Below, one piece after another: positions 24,099 to 38,751 of a DNA stretch of 64,000 nt. The stretch's first letter is position 1. Every line of letters begins with the position of its first letter. Source of the DNA: Diphasiastrum complanatum. Its lineage: Eukaryota > Streptophyta > Lycopodiopsida > Lycopodiales > Lycopodiaceae. Under the pieces are notes generated by a model. That model ran no database searches. It saw only the letters and a list, made by a program, of their open reading frames with translations, and had not been told where the DNA came from. The translations under genes and the position numbers were made by a program. The stretch lies in contig CM055109.1 of NCBI GenBank assembly GCA_029204225.1, positions 29,634,361-29,698,360 on the forward strand, read 5' to 3'.

Positions 24099-24377
24099 AG
24101 GACAACGTCTATGTGAATGATTCCTTTGTTTGTATGTCCAGCCTACACGTAGTGGATTGTTGGCGACTATTATGCCCATTTTTTTGTCTCCTTAAAAGCA
24201 TACTAGTCATCTATTTTTTTTTAAATTGTGTTGATTTTGCCTGCGCGTCAGGCCTGCACCTACCATCCATGTGGCAATGTCGGATTGGTTTAATTTTTTT
24301 TTAATTTTGATTTTGCCTGTTGCTTGCCACATGGCAACATTTGATTGGTCTAAAAAAGTCCAATAATTCATTACGCA

Positions 24378-24514
24378 ATGGAATGGGCCGGGCACAGGCC
24401 ATTTTGCCCGATTCAGCTTTCCAAAAAACTTTAGGCTCGACCCCTTTGGGCCTCGCCTAAAATTTTTTTGGAAAGCTTTACCGGGTAGAATGGCTTGTGC
24501 CCAGCCCATTCCAT
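24378..24514. repeat. Imperfect inverted repeat, arms ~65 bp (hairpin or foldback element)
   Basis: The left arm starts ATGGAATGGGCCGGGCACAG and the reverse complement of the right arm starts ATGGAATGGGCTGGGCACAA. They stay paired through a GCTTTCCAAAAAA block to TTTAGGC, leaving a loop of about 10 bases around 24,440-24,450. No ORF. This is a foldback/MITE-like sequence or a hairpin RNA locus. Confidence 0.7.
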
Positions 24515-24866
24515 AGTACGTTTTTGCATATTTACTAATGGATTTGTTTAATGACCTTTCCACAACCATCTATCTTGCCAATGAAAATGACTCGATGTCG
24601 AGGAATGGATTTCTGAATGAACTTTCCACTTTGTCATCCTACCATGAAACATAAAGCATATGTGTGGCAGGATGAGCTAGTGAAGACTTGGAAAGGTCAA
24701 TGAACATGATATTGACAGTTATAGCATAGGGTAGGTCATCTTGCTATAACAAATAGTAATAGTTACGATGCAATTTTTTAAAACACAAATGGCAGATTCC
24801 CAAATTTCCATGCTCGTCAGCCTATTAAGGGTTAGTCAACACAAAGACAACATATCTATGAAAAAT

Positions 24867-25476
24867 TGTCAACTAGTTAAGTTACTCTAATTTGGCAATT
24901 TTGAGGCCAAAGTGAATTTTCAACCTGGAGATAAATTTATTTAAGTCAATAAGGCCTAAAAATAGTGTCTTTACTATTTTTAACAAGTAGTGAAGTTGAT
25001 AAGGTCGGATTTGGATCTACTTTCAATGGTTGATATGGATACATTGCATCTAGTCACTTAAAACTAGATTTTTGGTGAAGTACCTTGAAACTACCATTTT
25101 AGGACAATATTTGGCTGCCATAAATAGTTGTACCTGTGTGAAGAACAGATTTTGATGTTCTCATTTTGTATGGAAAACTTTTCTCTTTTGATTCTATGTC
25201 CATCTCTTTCATATTTCTCATGATATCTTAAATTCTAATGTGTAGAATGCTATTTTTGTTGTCCATCTTGAATCCACACATGTGAATGCTGATGTGCTAC
25301 TGTTGTTGTACGGAAAGGGCTGAATCTTAGTGATTTTGATCAAATCTTTGTGTATTTCCAAGTTCTAGCATGGTAGATGCATGATTTCTAGCTTGTAGAT
25401 GAATCTAGATGTGCACCCAAATTTAGCTAAAGATCTATTGATCCATTTGTGATGTTTTGGATCTGACTTTTTCACA
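24867..25476 (+). repeat. LTR-C, copy 2 (5' LTR)
   Basis: Begins TGTCAACTAGTT and ends TTTTTCACA, directly followed by TGGTATCAAAG (primer-binding site, one mismatch at the AGAGC part). The first 14 bases match the LTR start at 54,685 and the end matches that at 55,337. Length 610 bp. It lacks the CT microsatellite found inside the 54-kb copy. A CACACATGTG word lies near 25,276. Confidence 0.75.
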
Positions 25477-26074
25477 TGGTATCAAAGTAGGTTGCAGGCT
25501 AAAATTGGTGGTTTTTCCAAATCTAGTGCAGTATTTGAGTACGCCATAAATTCTAGAGTAGATTGGAGTGGGTTCTATCTCAAATCAAGCATTTTCAAGT
25601 GTAGAAACTTGATCTTTGTGATCCTAGCTTCACTTGGTCAAATCACTTGTAGTAGGCTGATTTTTTAATCTACTTACTGCAATGTGGAGACAAAAATTGC
25701 ACATGATAGTGGATGTAGCATTCTTTTAGAATTTGTATCAAGATTCTAGCTTTTGCATATAGAATTTGATTTGTTCAATATTCTGCATTTTTGTGAAAAC
25801 TCAAAATTTGATAGAATCTCTTGGTTCAAAGGTGCTAATCTTTTCAAGAGTGTGTTTCAAGTGCATTTGAGTTCGAAAACTCATTCTATTATAGGTTTAA
25901 CAAGTGTGATCAAGATTCAATCAATTCTATGTGCTAGATTTGCTAGTAGAAAGAAAAAGAGACTAGATTTGTTCCAAATCTCTTTGTGATTTCTTCTTGT
26001 CATCATTTGTTGAGTTTCAAGAGAGTGCTAGGTGCATTGGAACAGGTTCAAAGAAGAAGATCAATCATTTCCAC
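25477..26074 (+). mobile_element. LTR-C element leader
   Basis: From the tRNA-Met primer-binding site to the gag ATG. It resembles the leader at 55,338-55,930, for example ctatattttgtgatttcttcttg-like and 'gtgctag-tgcattg-a-caggtt' blocks just before the gag start. Confidence 0.7.
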
Positions 26075-26560
26075 ATGGCTACAAATGGAGGCTTCATGTT
26101 GGAAAGCAATGATAGACTTACCTGAAACAACTATTCAACCTAGAAGTTGAGGATGAAGTCCTTGCTAGAGATGAATGAGTTGATGGATATTGTTGTAGGT
26201 GTGGAGGAGAGACCTTTGGAACATCAAGAACAATTGAGGTATGATAGGAGGGCAAAGAAAGCTCTACATGCTATCAAGATGAATTTCACAAATGAACTTC
26301 TCAAGGAAGTTGCTAAGTGCACTACATCTAGTGAAGCTTGGAAAACCTTGAAAAAAGTTTATGAATCCTAGTCTACATCAAAGGTCCTAACCCTTAGGAA
26401 AAAAATCTTTCAAATTATTCAAAAGAAGGATGAAAAGTTAAAGCATTGAATGACGAATTAGAATGTATTGGTGAAAGCATTAAGGATGTTGAACATGCTA
26501 ACTTAGTGCAAATCTTTGTGTTGGAGTTTAATCTTACTCCTACTCATCCTAATAGCTCTC
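26075..26560 (+). pseudogene. LTR-C gag remnant
   Basis: ATG at 26,075 gives MATNGGFMLESNDRLT, then stops occur; a neighbouring frame reads KSLLEMNELMDIVVGVEERP, RRAKKALHAIKMNFTNELLK and TSSEAWKTLKKVYES, the typical copia gag core. It ends with DELECIGESIKDVEHANLVQ. In-frame stops and shifts kill it. The same start (MATNGGFMLESNDRL) appears at 55,931. No pol follows. Confidence 0.75.
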
Positions 26561-26574
26561 CTTTTCTTCTATGT

Positions 26575-26760
26575 AAATCACTCTCTCAAAGAAGCCACCA
26601 AAGTCATCGACATCGAAGTGACCGACAAGGGCTCATGCAACCATTGCCCGAAGTCGAAGTCCCTAAAGTCGAAGTCATCGACATCGAAGTCATCGATGAG
26701 TGCTGAAGATGGGACATCGTGCCAATACCAATCGTCGGGCAAGTCGAGTTAGCAAACTGC
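26575..26760. repeat. GTCGA/TCGAAG-rich degenerate short repeat
   Basis: Words of the type 'aagtcatcgacatcgaagt' recur irregularly. A similar GTCGATG-rich stretch lies at 56,440-56,610, also downstream of an LTR-C gag start. The next ~375 bases (26,761-27,136) show nothing recognisable. Confidence 0.6.
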
Positions 26761-27136
26761 AGCTCGACAAGCATGAACTGTGTGTCGCAACAGTCTGTAT
26801 TTTTACTTGCAAATTCCAACAGGCAAAAAAATGCAAAAAAACCCGATGAAGTCATCTACTTCACTTCGGGCCATTTTGGGCACTTAAAGAAATGCGACAT
26901 TTTTTTTCCAAAAAATGTGACACAAGTGTTAACTCAAGAATTTGGACCATTTCGGAGAATATCGCATTTTCCCGAAGACTGCAAAAAATGCAACACTCTT
27001 GTAGATTTACACGGGATTTCACGTACAGACTAAATACATCTTCACACTCCAATAATAACTGACCTAATTGATAAGTTAAACAGTTGTTAACGATCTTGTA
27101 ATTGTAAAGTGAGAATAGTTACACAAGATCATCCAA

Positions 27137-27245
<109 letters not shown>

Positions 27246-27364
27246 TAGTAAAGTGTGCCCGTCGTTGATGAGCGAGCAGCGATGGTTTAGGAGGAAAGCC
27301 GATGATCGAGGCATGCGATCGAGCAGTCGATGTTGTGTGTGTGTGAAGTGGGTCTATGTGACTG

Positions 27365-29215
<1,851 letters not shown>

Positions 29216-30097
29216 TGATCCCACTCTTGATCCTCAGTAGCACTTGAACTTGTTAGCATGTGGAAGATGTTCTTATAGAGTAAGCCAGCCGCCTTCGCGT
29301 GTTTTAGTTTCTGTGATCTTTATCTTCAACTGTAGCAGCTGAAACCTTTTGGAGCTGTTATGATCTGCTTCATCATAGTGCTCCATATGGAAATGTGAGA
29401 TGTTATTGTAGGCTTTGGACTTAATTTTGTGGGACTGAGATGGAAATTTTAAGTGAAGAGGAGATGCTTAGACTATTTATGGATGAAAAGACTCATGTTC
29501 ATTACCCTTTGAGACCTCCTCCACAAATCTCATTATCCTAAACTCCCTTTTTCTAAAACCGTACAACATGTTTATATCATACAACAGTCAAGTGGCTTAA
29601 TCTTTTTATTATGTTTTTGTTGTGATGTGCAAAGTGTGGGTGCCTATGTGCTTTGTCTATGTCTATAGAATAAGGAGAAGGCTTGAGACTCTAAGACTCG
29701 AGATAAAACTCGATTCATTTCCTTTCATGTGATATAAATGACTATAAGTAAAGTGTTGCCTATGTGACCTTTCTAACAGAAAGAATGTCAAATTTGAGCT
29801 CCTACTTTAATCGTACTTTGTGACTTGTTGTGTGGTTGGTAACTGCATAAGCAATGGATTATACATGTCTCTAATCTCTACAACATAGAGAGCAGTGTGG
29901 GTAGTGGAGGGAAATGCAAAAAAACATAACAAAATGCATAAGCAATTCCCCTACTTTTGCTAGAAAATCAAATAAAATATATAAGCAATTATGTTAATTG
30001 TGCTAGGGAGATATCATACAATAGACTATACAGGAAAAACAACTTCTTAAAAGGACAATAGATAACTTGAAATGAATGAAAATATCAGCCACCTCTA
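29216..30097. other. Non-coding, nothing recognised
   Basis: AT-rich sequence with no ORF or repeat that I can identify. Confidence 0.5.
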
Positions 30098-31673
<1,576 letters not shown>

Positions 31674-31961
31674 GTTTGTGCCATTACAAAACGGTGAGAG
31701 TCATGCCATTTGCATAATGACAATCAATCCAAGATTTTCCTGATGAATACTTTCGGTGTTCATGTTTCACTCTGCCATTGCATTAGTTTGCTACTTAGCT
31801 TCATTTATGTTTTCTGCTTCCCGGTGATTTGAATATGGTCATCTTTGTTGTCATTGCTGTCTCAAGAAAATGGTAAGGATTTTCAAATCCGTTAAAGAAT
31901 TGGCTTCTTTTGAGAAAAACAGCTCGTCTATGTTTTACGCCCGAGTCTGCGAGGAGGACTT

Positions 31962-32050
31962 GTATGTCACACATACAGTGAAAAGCGTCATTTTATATAT
32001 TATGAACGCAGTCTCACAAATACAATGAAAAGTGTCATCTGATATATTAC
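31962..32050. repeat. Short tandem duplication
   Basis: Two adjacent copies of a ~45-60-bp sequence: cacacatacagtgaaaagcg followed by cacaaatacaatgaaaagtg, each leading into tatatatta-gaa. Confidence 0.65.
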
Positions 32051-32073
32051 GAATATATTATTGCTGCGTATTT

Positions 32074-32330
32074 TGTGATAGCGTATCTCTTTAGTAGGAA
32101 GAATTGCTTGCATGGTATTTTGCTGCCTAGTCTGTGATAGTGTGCCTATTTATTACAAAAAAATGCTTCCGTGGATGGTCTCACGGTAATATTCATGTCG
32201 TCTCTTCTGTGATAGCGTGTTTCTGTATTTTGGAAGGCCTGCTTCCATGGATGGTTTCTTGGTGATATTATTGCTACTTGTTCTGTGATAACGTGTCTCC
32301 TTACTGCTTCCATGGATAGCTTCATAATCC
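32074..32330. repeat. Degenerate minisatellite, four units of 59-76 bp
   Basis: Units begin tgtgata-cgtgtctc at 32,074, 32,133, 32,208 and 32,284, and include gcttccatggatggtttc-type and tattattgct-type segments. 32,331-33,117 shows nothing further. Confidence 0.7.
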
Positions 32331-33117
32331 ATTTCATGTGCTTGTCATTTAAATTCATATATCATGTCTTGTACAACAATCCACATCATGGATAGAATTC
32401 AAAATGACAAAATCCACAATTACAACAGCTCGAAGAGACATTGCAACTTCTCATAAACACTATTGTGGATCTAGTCATTAGATTTTATTTTTGATGAAGT
32501 CCAAGCATCCTGCTCATATATCAGATCGCTGGCTACAAAGCTTCAAAGCTTCAATGATGTCAAATTTCCATCGAAAGATAGAGCATTCTTCTCTCTCAGT
32601 TGATCTCTGTCAAACAGAGAATGGTTGACTCAAATGTGTGCATTCATAAGTGCGATGGATTCTCAGCAAGTGGCACCTTGACTAGCCTCTGTTTTTAGCA
32701 ATGGATGGCAATATGGAAAAGCTTCGATTCTTTCGGAAGCTTCAGACATCTGATTGAGTGTCTTTGTGGAATGCAACTACTCTATATTGGAGCAGTGGCC
32801 ATTGGGATGGACACACCTATATTGGCATTCTTGAGATGACATCCAACTTTATCTACAACTTCGCCTTCGTGAATGATTCTGGACATCCTTACTTCACATG
32901 GACTAAAAAGCATGTTCTGTCGCATTCATTACACTCTTGAGTATGAAGGCATCATTCACGCTCACATTTGGGACAGTTCTAGTATCATCACATACGAAAT
33001 CTCATCATCACATATACAATAAAATTCTGGAAAAGATTTCATGTATTAAGATCTCCATTTCCAACTCTCTCTAGCACTCAAGCAATAAAATGTCTTACCT
33101 TGCTTTGGTGACTTTTA

Positions 33118-33305
33118 GCAACTGTATTTCTCAAAATGAAATTACACTGTACATATAGTTGTTCACTCAGGCAACCCATGCATGACCTAGGTTGCCGTTG
33201 GCGAGACGCGTGTCCCGTCAACTTGCCTCGTGACGAGGCCAACTAATCCTTATCCACTGATAGGACCCACAGTATAGCAACACAGTGATTCTACTTTAAT
33301 TCTAA
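33118..33305 (-). repeat. LTR-B, truncated 3' copy
   Basis: Matches 36,900-37,091: 'gcaactgtatttctcaaaat', 'catgacc-aggttgcc', 'gacgcgtgtcccgtc' and 'ctgataggacccacag' occur in the same order. The distal ~80 bases, including the terminal TTAGAATTTGC end, are missing. On the minus strand it is preceded by the purine tract AAGGGAGAGAG, a plausible polypurine tract. Confidence 0.8.
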
Positions 33306-33378
33306 CTCTCTCCCTTAAAGTAGAGTCTACTTTTCATACAGTTATATACATAGCTTTAAAGTCAACAAACTTTAAGTA

Positions 33379-33448
33379 TTGTAGCACAGAAGAACAACTA
33401 GCTGATATTTTCACTAAGCCACTTACTGGAGAAAAGTTTGATAAGTTT
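33379..33448 (+). mobile_element. 70-bp inverted segment of copia RNase H tail
   Basis: The plus strand here codes TEEQLADIFTKPLTGEKFDKF-type sequence, the terminal part of copia pol, while everything around it is minus-strand element. It is the reverse complement, with roughly eight mismatches, of 61,336-61,406 in a related element where the orientation is normal. Both ends of the inversion fall at clean homology breaks (AAACTTTAAGTA on the left in both copies). Confidence 0.8.
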
Positions 33449-34740
33449 GTCATCTCGAATTGTTCCATGAGGTCTTTCTTGATCATGTCTATCATCTCTT
33501 GATTATTTCCCATAATAATCAAGTCATCAACATAAAGAGCAATCAAAGCAACCATACCATCAAAGCATAAGACATATAGATTTGGATCAGAATGTATTCT
33601 CACCATTCCCTTCGAACGAAAGTAGGCATCAATCCTGCTATACCACGCACGTGGTGCTTGTTTAAGACCATAAAGCGCTTTCTTCAAGCGACATACTTTA
33701 TTTTCTTGTCCCTTCGCTACAAAGCCTTCAGGTTGATCCATGAACACTTCTTCTTCTAACTCACCATTTAGAAAAACAGATTTTACATCCATCTGATACA
33801 AAGGCCAACCAAAATGTGAAGCTAAAGCAACAAGTAGACGTAGAGTATTCCACTGACAAACTGACGCAAAGGTCTCCTCATAGTCGATGCCTTTATTTTG
33901 TGCACTTTGATCACCAATCTTGCCTTGTGCTTTGCTAACTTCCATCTGCATGATACTTAGTCCTGTATACCCATTTGCAACCAATGGGTTTCTTGCCAAC
34001 TGGTGGTTCTACTAAGTCTTATGTGTTATGCTTAGCAATTGACTCCATCTCCTCTCCCATGGCCTTGACCCAAATGTCATCATCCTTCGCTTCACCATAA
34101 GTCGAAGGTTCTTTGCTTTGAATAATGCTAGATAAGAGAGCATAAATTGCTTCATACCTTTCAGGTTGAGTCTTCTCTCTTGTTGGTCTTCGTAGCTCTC
34201 CCTGGTTAGATGATCCTGGAAAGTCATCTATGTCGCGGCTCTCCAACAATCTCTCAAACCACTTAGGAAATTTCCTGTCAGGTGATCGGCTTCTTGGTGA
34301 AAATGTATCCCACAGTACATCCTTCTCCTTGCGTTTGTCACCTGCAACTTCAATCCTTCTTGCACCAAAAGGTTTGTTCCTACCTCTCCAACCTGTCTCT
34401 TGAGGTTGAGTGGTAGTATCTTGAGATGTATCCACTTAGAAGGTCAATGAATGGATCATCATCAGGTGGTATCCTCACTATACCATCTTTCCCAGTGGAT
34501 GTGTCTATCTCCTCAGCATCCTTGTCTTCATACATCTTGGATTCATCAAAGATAACATCACGGCTTATATGGATTTTGTTTTCCACTGGATCAAAACATC
34601 TATAGCCCTTCACACGATCATCATATCCTAGGAATATGCACTTGATAGCTTTTACATCAAGTTTATGTCTCTCTTCCTTAGGAATGTGTACAAAGGCCTT
34701 ACATCCAAAGATTCACAAGTGGTTCACCTTTGGTTTCTTC
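33449..34740 (-). pseudogene. Element B pol remnant (integrase end and RT)
   Basis: Minus-strand pieces in several frames give, in order: FVHIPKEERHKLDVKAI and VKGYRCFDPVENKIHISRDV (after the integrase core), an acidic linker, then RT with IDYEETFASV, LASHFGWPLYQMDVKSVFLNG, KALYGLKQAPRAWYSRIDAY and LIALYVDDLIIMGN (YVDD). RT ends after KKDLMEQFEM, where the inverted segment starts, so the RNase H domain is deleted. On the other side the sequence joins gag at about 34,740, so protease and the integrase core are missing too. Confidence 0.8.
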
Positions 34741-35498
34741 TTCGTGAATGCTTCCTCAGGTGTTATCCACTTGCCTTTCTTCTTAGTATTACTAGAAGAT
34801 CCCTCGTCCTCCTGAGACTTGGCAAATTGCTGCTTAGACTTCTTCTTGCCCTTCCCCTTGCCTTGTTTTTGGCGTGTCGCAAGTGCCTAATTGTCAATAT
34901 TTTGACGTCTAGCTTTCACCATTTCTCTACGTTGCTCTTCCTGCATCAAGTTTCCTTTGAGCTCATCAAAGGTTGGCAATCTTTCTCTTGATGCTATTCC
35001 GCTCACAAATATCTGATAGGGTTCTACAATGCCGCACAATGAATTGTGCACCAGCTCCACATCACGTATGCGCTCACCAATAGAATGCAGTTCATCTCTC
35101 ATTGTCTTGATTCTGGTCATGTACGTCTAAATGTGCTCTCCTTGTTCCATGCGGGCACTATTCAACTTTGACTTCAAAAACATGATTCTTGACGCATTTG
35201 ATGTCTCGAACTGCTCCTTTAGCACATCCCATGCCTGTCTGGGTATAACAACATCACAAATGTGAATAATGATGTGATCCTTCACTGACAAGTTAATGAA
35301 GGTCAAAGCTTTCCTCATCTTTTTGTCGAATACTTTGATATTTGCTTCATTTGACAACCTTCTCTCATCACTTGTGATAACTTCCCACACGTCTTTCTCC
35401 ATCAGTATGTTTTTCATTTTGAATTTCCACACTGCATAGTTAGAAATCCCGTCCAATTTGTTACTTTCACTCAAAATGGACTCTCCCATGTTTGCCAT
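34741..35498 (-). pseudogene. Element B gag
   Basis: From ATG at 35,498: MANMGESILSESNKLDGIS, NYAVWKFKMKNILMEKDVWE, AWDVLKEQFETSNASRIMFL; a stop near 35,128 is followed by TRIKTMRDELHSIGERI and SRERLPTFDELKGNLMQEE. The tail is Lys/Gln-rich (KQGKGKGKKKSKQQF). The zinc knuckle is gone because the gag tail runs straight into the integrase end. The frame is interrupted, so non-functional. Confidence 0.8.
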
Positions 35499-36819
35499 CG
35501 CAAAACTGCTTGAAACTTCTGTCGTAGGCTAAAAACAGTATGCCGAGGCCAACAGTGATGTCAAAAGTTGAAAATAATGGCCTGCACTTTTTCCCTTACC
35601 AGGCCACTCGCCGCTTTTCCACCAATTTGAAAGCCAAATCGGCGTCGCCTTCCGAAATGCACTCAGTCGTCAACTCCCAACAATGTGCCCAATGGAATGA
35701 TGAAGTCACTTCTGGCGTAATCCAAACACTTTCTCCACTGCAATCACTCTGTTTTGCTGTACCATACTTGTAGGTACAGTCCGGGTGCCCTTCGTTTGGA
35801 GGTTATAGCCTTTTGTTTGGGTCAAAACGGGCAAAGGACCCAAAAATAGGGACTTTTCTAGTTTTTGAACTGTTTCTTCACATTGAAGAAACTTCACTCT
35901 TCACTTGTGAAGGGATCCAACTCCAATTTCCATATGAAATTTTTTAATGAAGTTGAAGGCTAAAATGCACTTCACTTCTCCAGGGCCCTCTTCAACAACC
36001 CTTCAGACTCCATCCAATGGTTGAATCTGATCCAACTGTGGATATCCCTTCTGGGTAGCACAATCTGAGCCGTCGATCTTGTAACTCCTCTATCCAACAG
36101 ATCTGAGCACTTCCATGCACTAGTGGAGAGTCTTGTAGACAATGTCCACTTCGAAATGCTATGCTCTCACCCTGGTTCCACGCGCGAACAATCCGTGACC
36201 TCCCTGTCTGCGGCCGCGCCTCCCCGCACTCATTTTTGTTTAATCTAACTCACCTGTGGATCGATTTGAGCACGATATGAGGCTGGAGTAGCGTCTCCCT
36301 ACTAATTCCAAGTTTGTAGAGTGTTCACTCAAGAAATTCCGTGGAGAAATGGTGATTTTAGCTCAACTTGACAACGTGGCTTTTTTCACCTTTTACCGCA
36401 AATCTGCTAGGTTAACTGTTTGGAGACAAATCTCTGACATAAACCTCAGAATATCTCCATGCTGGTTGACAATGTGATTAGCTTCCTTCCTGTCCTTACA
36501 ACATCCAACACGGTGCACATACAGCGAAGAAATCACCAGTTATGTATAAAAACAGTAAATCCCAAACCCGGTTTCAATTTTCAGCTGGCTTCAAAATTGT
36601 CAAATTTTCACCAAATTTTTCCCTGTCTGATGCTATGCATAGGCTAATAATCCCTCTGCTGAGCTTACCAAGCCTCTATAAACTAGAAACCGTGCACCAG
36701 TGCTTCTCTTTCTATCTTCAACCCGCCGTAAATCCCGAACTCTCAGAAGACAGTTCTCCCGAAGCTCTCTTCAACGGCGATGTTGTACTGTGTACACTCC
36801 CTGTACGGCTCTGATACCA
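35499..36819 (-). mobile_element. Element B leader and primer-binding site
   Basis: Non-coding 1.3-kb leader between gag and 5' LTR. The minus strand carries TGGTATCAGAGCC at 36,807-36,819, the initiator tRNA-Met binding site, two bases from the LTR. Similar wording occurs at 9,790-11,395. Confidence 0.8.
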
Positions 36820-36821
36820 AC

Positions 36822-37091
36822 TTAGAATTTGCTTTGCACAGGAACACGGATCATGCTACATAGTAACACAGACAGAAAACACTCTCCACAACAAGCTCAC
36901 ATAGCAACTGTATTTCTCAAAATAAAATTACACTGTACATATAGTTGTTCACTCAGGCAACCCATGCATGACCCAGGTTGCCGTTGGCGGGACGCATGTC
37001 CCGTCGACTTGCCTCGTGACGAGGCCAACTGATCCTTATCCACTGATAGGACCCACAGTATAGTAACACAATGATTCTACTTTAATTCTAA
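36822..37091 (-). repeat. LTR-B, 5' copy, 270 bp
   Basis: On the minus strand it starts TTAGAATTAAAGTAG and ends CAAATTCTAA, so the ends are the inverted repeat TTAGAATT/AATTCTAA rather than TG/CA. Both the position of the primer-binding site and the homology limits shared with 33,305 and 40,201 support these ends. No promoter element is obvious. Confidence 0.7.
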
Positions 37092-38751
37092 CTTGGTGTA
37101 CCTCCTGATAGGTAAGTTGTCATATGGTGTCAACCTTATAAGGAGTAAAGTGCCATCAAAAAGTTTCTGAACTAAATGAAAGTTCTCTTTAGAACTTTTC
37201 CTAAATGGTTCGAATAAAGTAGATGAAAACTGAATAAATTTACACTTAACAAATAAGTTTTGGACAAAAAATAATACTTTGGCTGCAAAAGTGCCAAACT
37301 GCCAATAGGCATCTAGCATGGAGCAGGTTGTCTCGGCCGATAACCCTTCAGCTTGGCAAGTTCTTCTTCGACAAGTGCTTTGTTGTTCTTGAGAGGGAGT
37401 AGAAACTCGACTCGAAAATTTTCGAGCATCTGGTTTTGAAGAAACTGTAGCTTCGAGGAATCCGTTTGGATTAGACCAGAGCGGCTGCATAACTGTGAGA
37501 CAATTTCTATCTTTATTCTTTTCATGCTCTTGTCATGAAGTGTGGTCTGTAGAGAAGCCTTTTATGCCTTGACCTTATTGAGCTCAGTTGATAACGAATC
37601 CAAATTTTCTATAATTTTGCAGATTTAGTGCTTATTGCTATCTTGAAATGTCTGGGCTTCCTCATTCGACTTCTGAAGCAGTCAGCCCAAATAGCGATTT
37701 TGCTCATTCAACATCTTGTTGTATGCCTCCAGAGATGTGATCTGCTCAGACAACAATTTGATGTTGTTGGTCATCCCATCCATGTGCTGGAACAGCTGCA
37801 TCATATTCTCTTGAATGTGCATGTCGTAGGCATGGATTTTATCAACAATTTCCTTGGCGCCCAAGGAAAACTGATGGTACCACCTGTAAAGGTTTTCTTT
37901 ACTGTTCTCTTCATCCCCTTATGTGGCCTCCTCGTCTACCCCTTTGCCTTTATCTTGCATCTGGGTGTCGGAGATGGTTTCTTCGTCATCCGAAAAAGCA
38001 TTACTCCCTGGCTTCTGAGAAGGCCCGCCCGTGATTGGGATGACAACCAAAGTTTCGGTTGCAACAAAAGGCTCAGAAACATTATGCACAATAGCATCTG
38101 ACTCTGTTTCCTTTGGAACCTCTATTGTGTCGATCTCCATGGCTGCTGGCTGGACTTGTGCAGGGGCGCTCTACAGGAGGCTTGATAGATCGATCTTCGT
38201 AGTTGCCAACATCCTTCTTGCCAAGACACCTTGTTTTGCTTCTGTAAGAATGCCAAAATGGTCACACAATCATGAGATATGTGCTCCCACTGTAGCAAAT
38301 TTTTTATGTTTAACCCAGCACAAGAATGTTTTGTAGGCAATGGTGCCAAAGCATACTTACTGGCTGGCCCGCCAGTGCGTCAATCAAGTATCTGAAATTC
38401 CGTGCTAATATTGTAACATCAGCATCCGTGATAAATAGCACCTTGTTCACGTACCTGCAAAAAACTTTCATCTATGCATCCCTCACCATTGTGATCTTGT
38501 ACCCTTTGCTTTGTATAAAGCAGCTCTTCAATGGAGTCCTTGGACATTGAATTGGCTGCACTATCAATTGGTAGTCCAAGAGCTGTAGAGAAGACCATTT
38601 TGTTGACTATGAAGGTGTTGTTCCATAGAGTAACTTTGAAATCAGATTCAGCCACTGTGTGAATGGAGTTCACGAAATCAGTGCTGATTTCCTGGAGGAC
38701 AATGGATGGATCCACTTTCAGATTACTCAGTCTACATTGATCTTGTGAAAA
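37092..38751 (-). pseudogene. Unidentified spliced gene, interrupted on both sides
   Basis: Minus-strand open pieces: 38,419-38,751 (SNLKVDPSIVLQEISTDFVN, KVTLWNNTFIVNKMVFSTAL, DESFLQ), then after a probable intron KVLFITDADVTILARNFRYL (about 38,370-38,455), an acidic segment from ATG 38,140 (MEIDTIEVPKETESDAI, FSDDEETISDTQMQDKGKG), a helical segment (EIVDKIHAYDMHIQENMMQL, LLSEQITSLEAYNKMLNEQN; 37,682-37,864) and a Lys-rich end (37,313-37,525). The helical part looks like a coiled coil. I do not recognise the protein. An LTR starts at 38,752 and LTR-B ends at 37,091, so both flanks are transposon and the gene is probably dead. Confidence 0.45.

Noticed and set aside
37628-38101. Plus-strand 157-codon hydrophobic frame looking like a membrane protein
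   Set aside because: It is antisense to the coiled-coil and acidic exons of the minus-strand gene, which have better protein texture.
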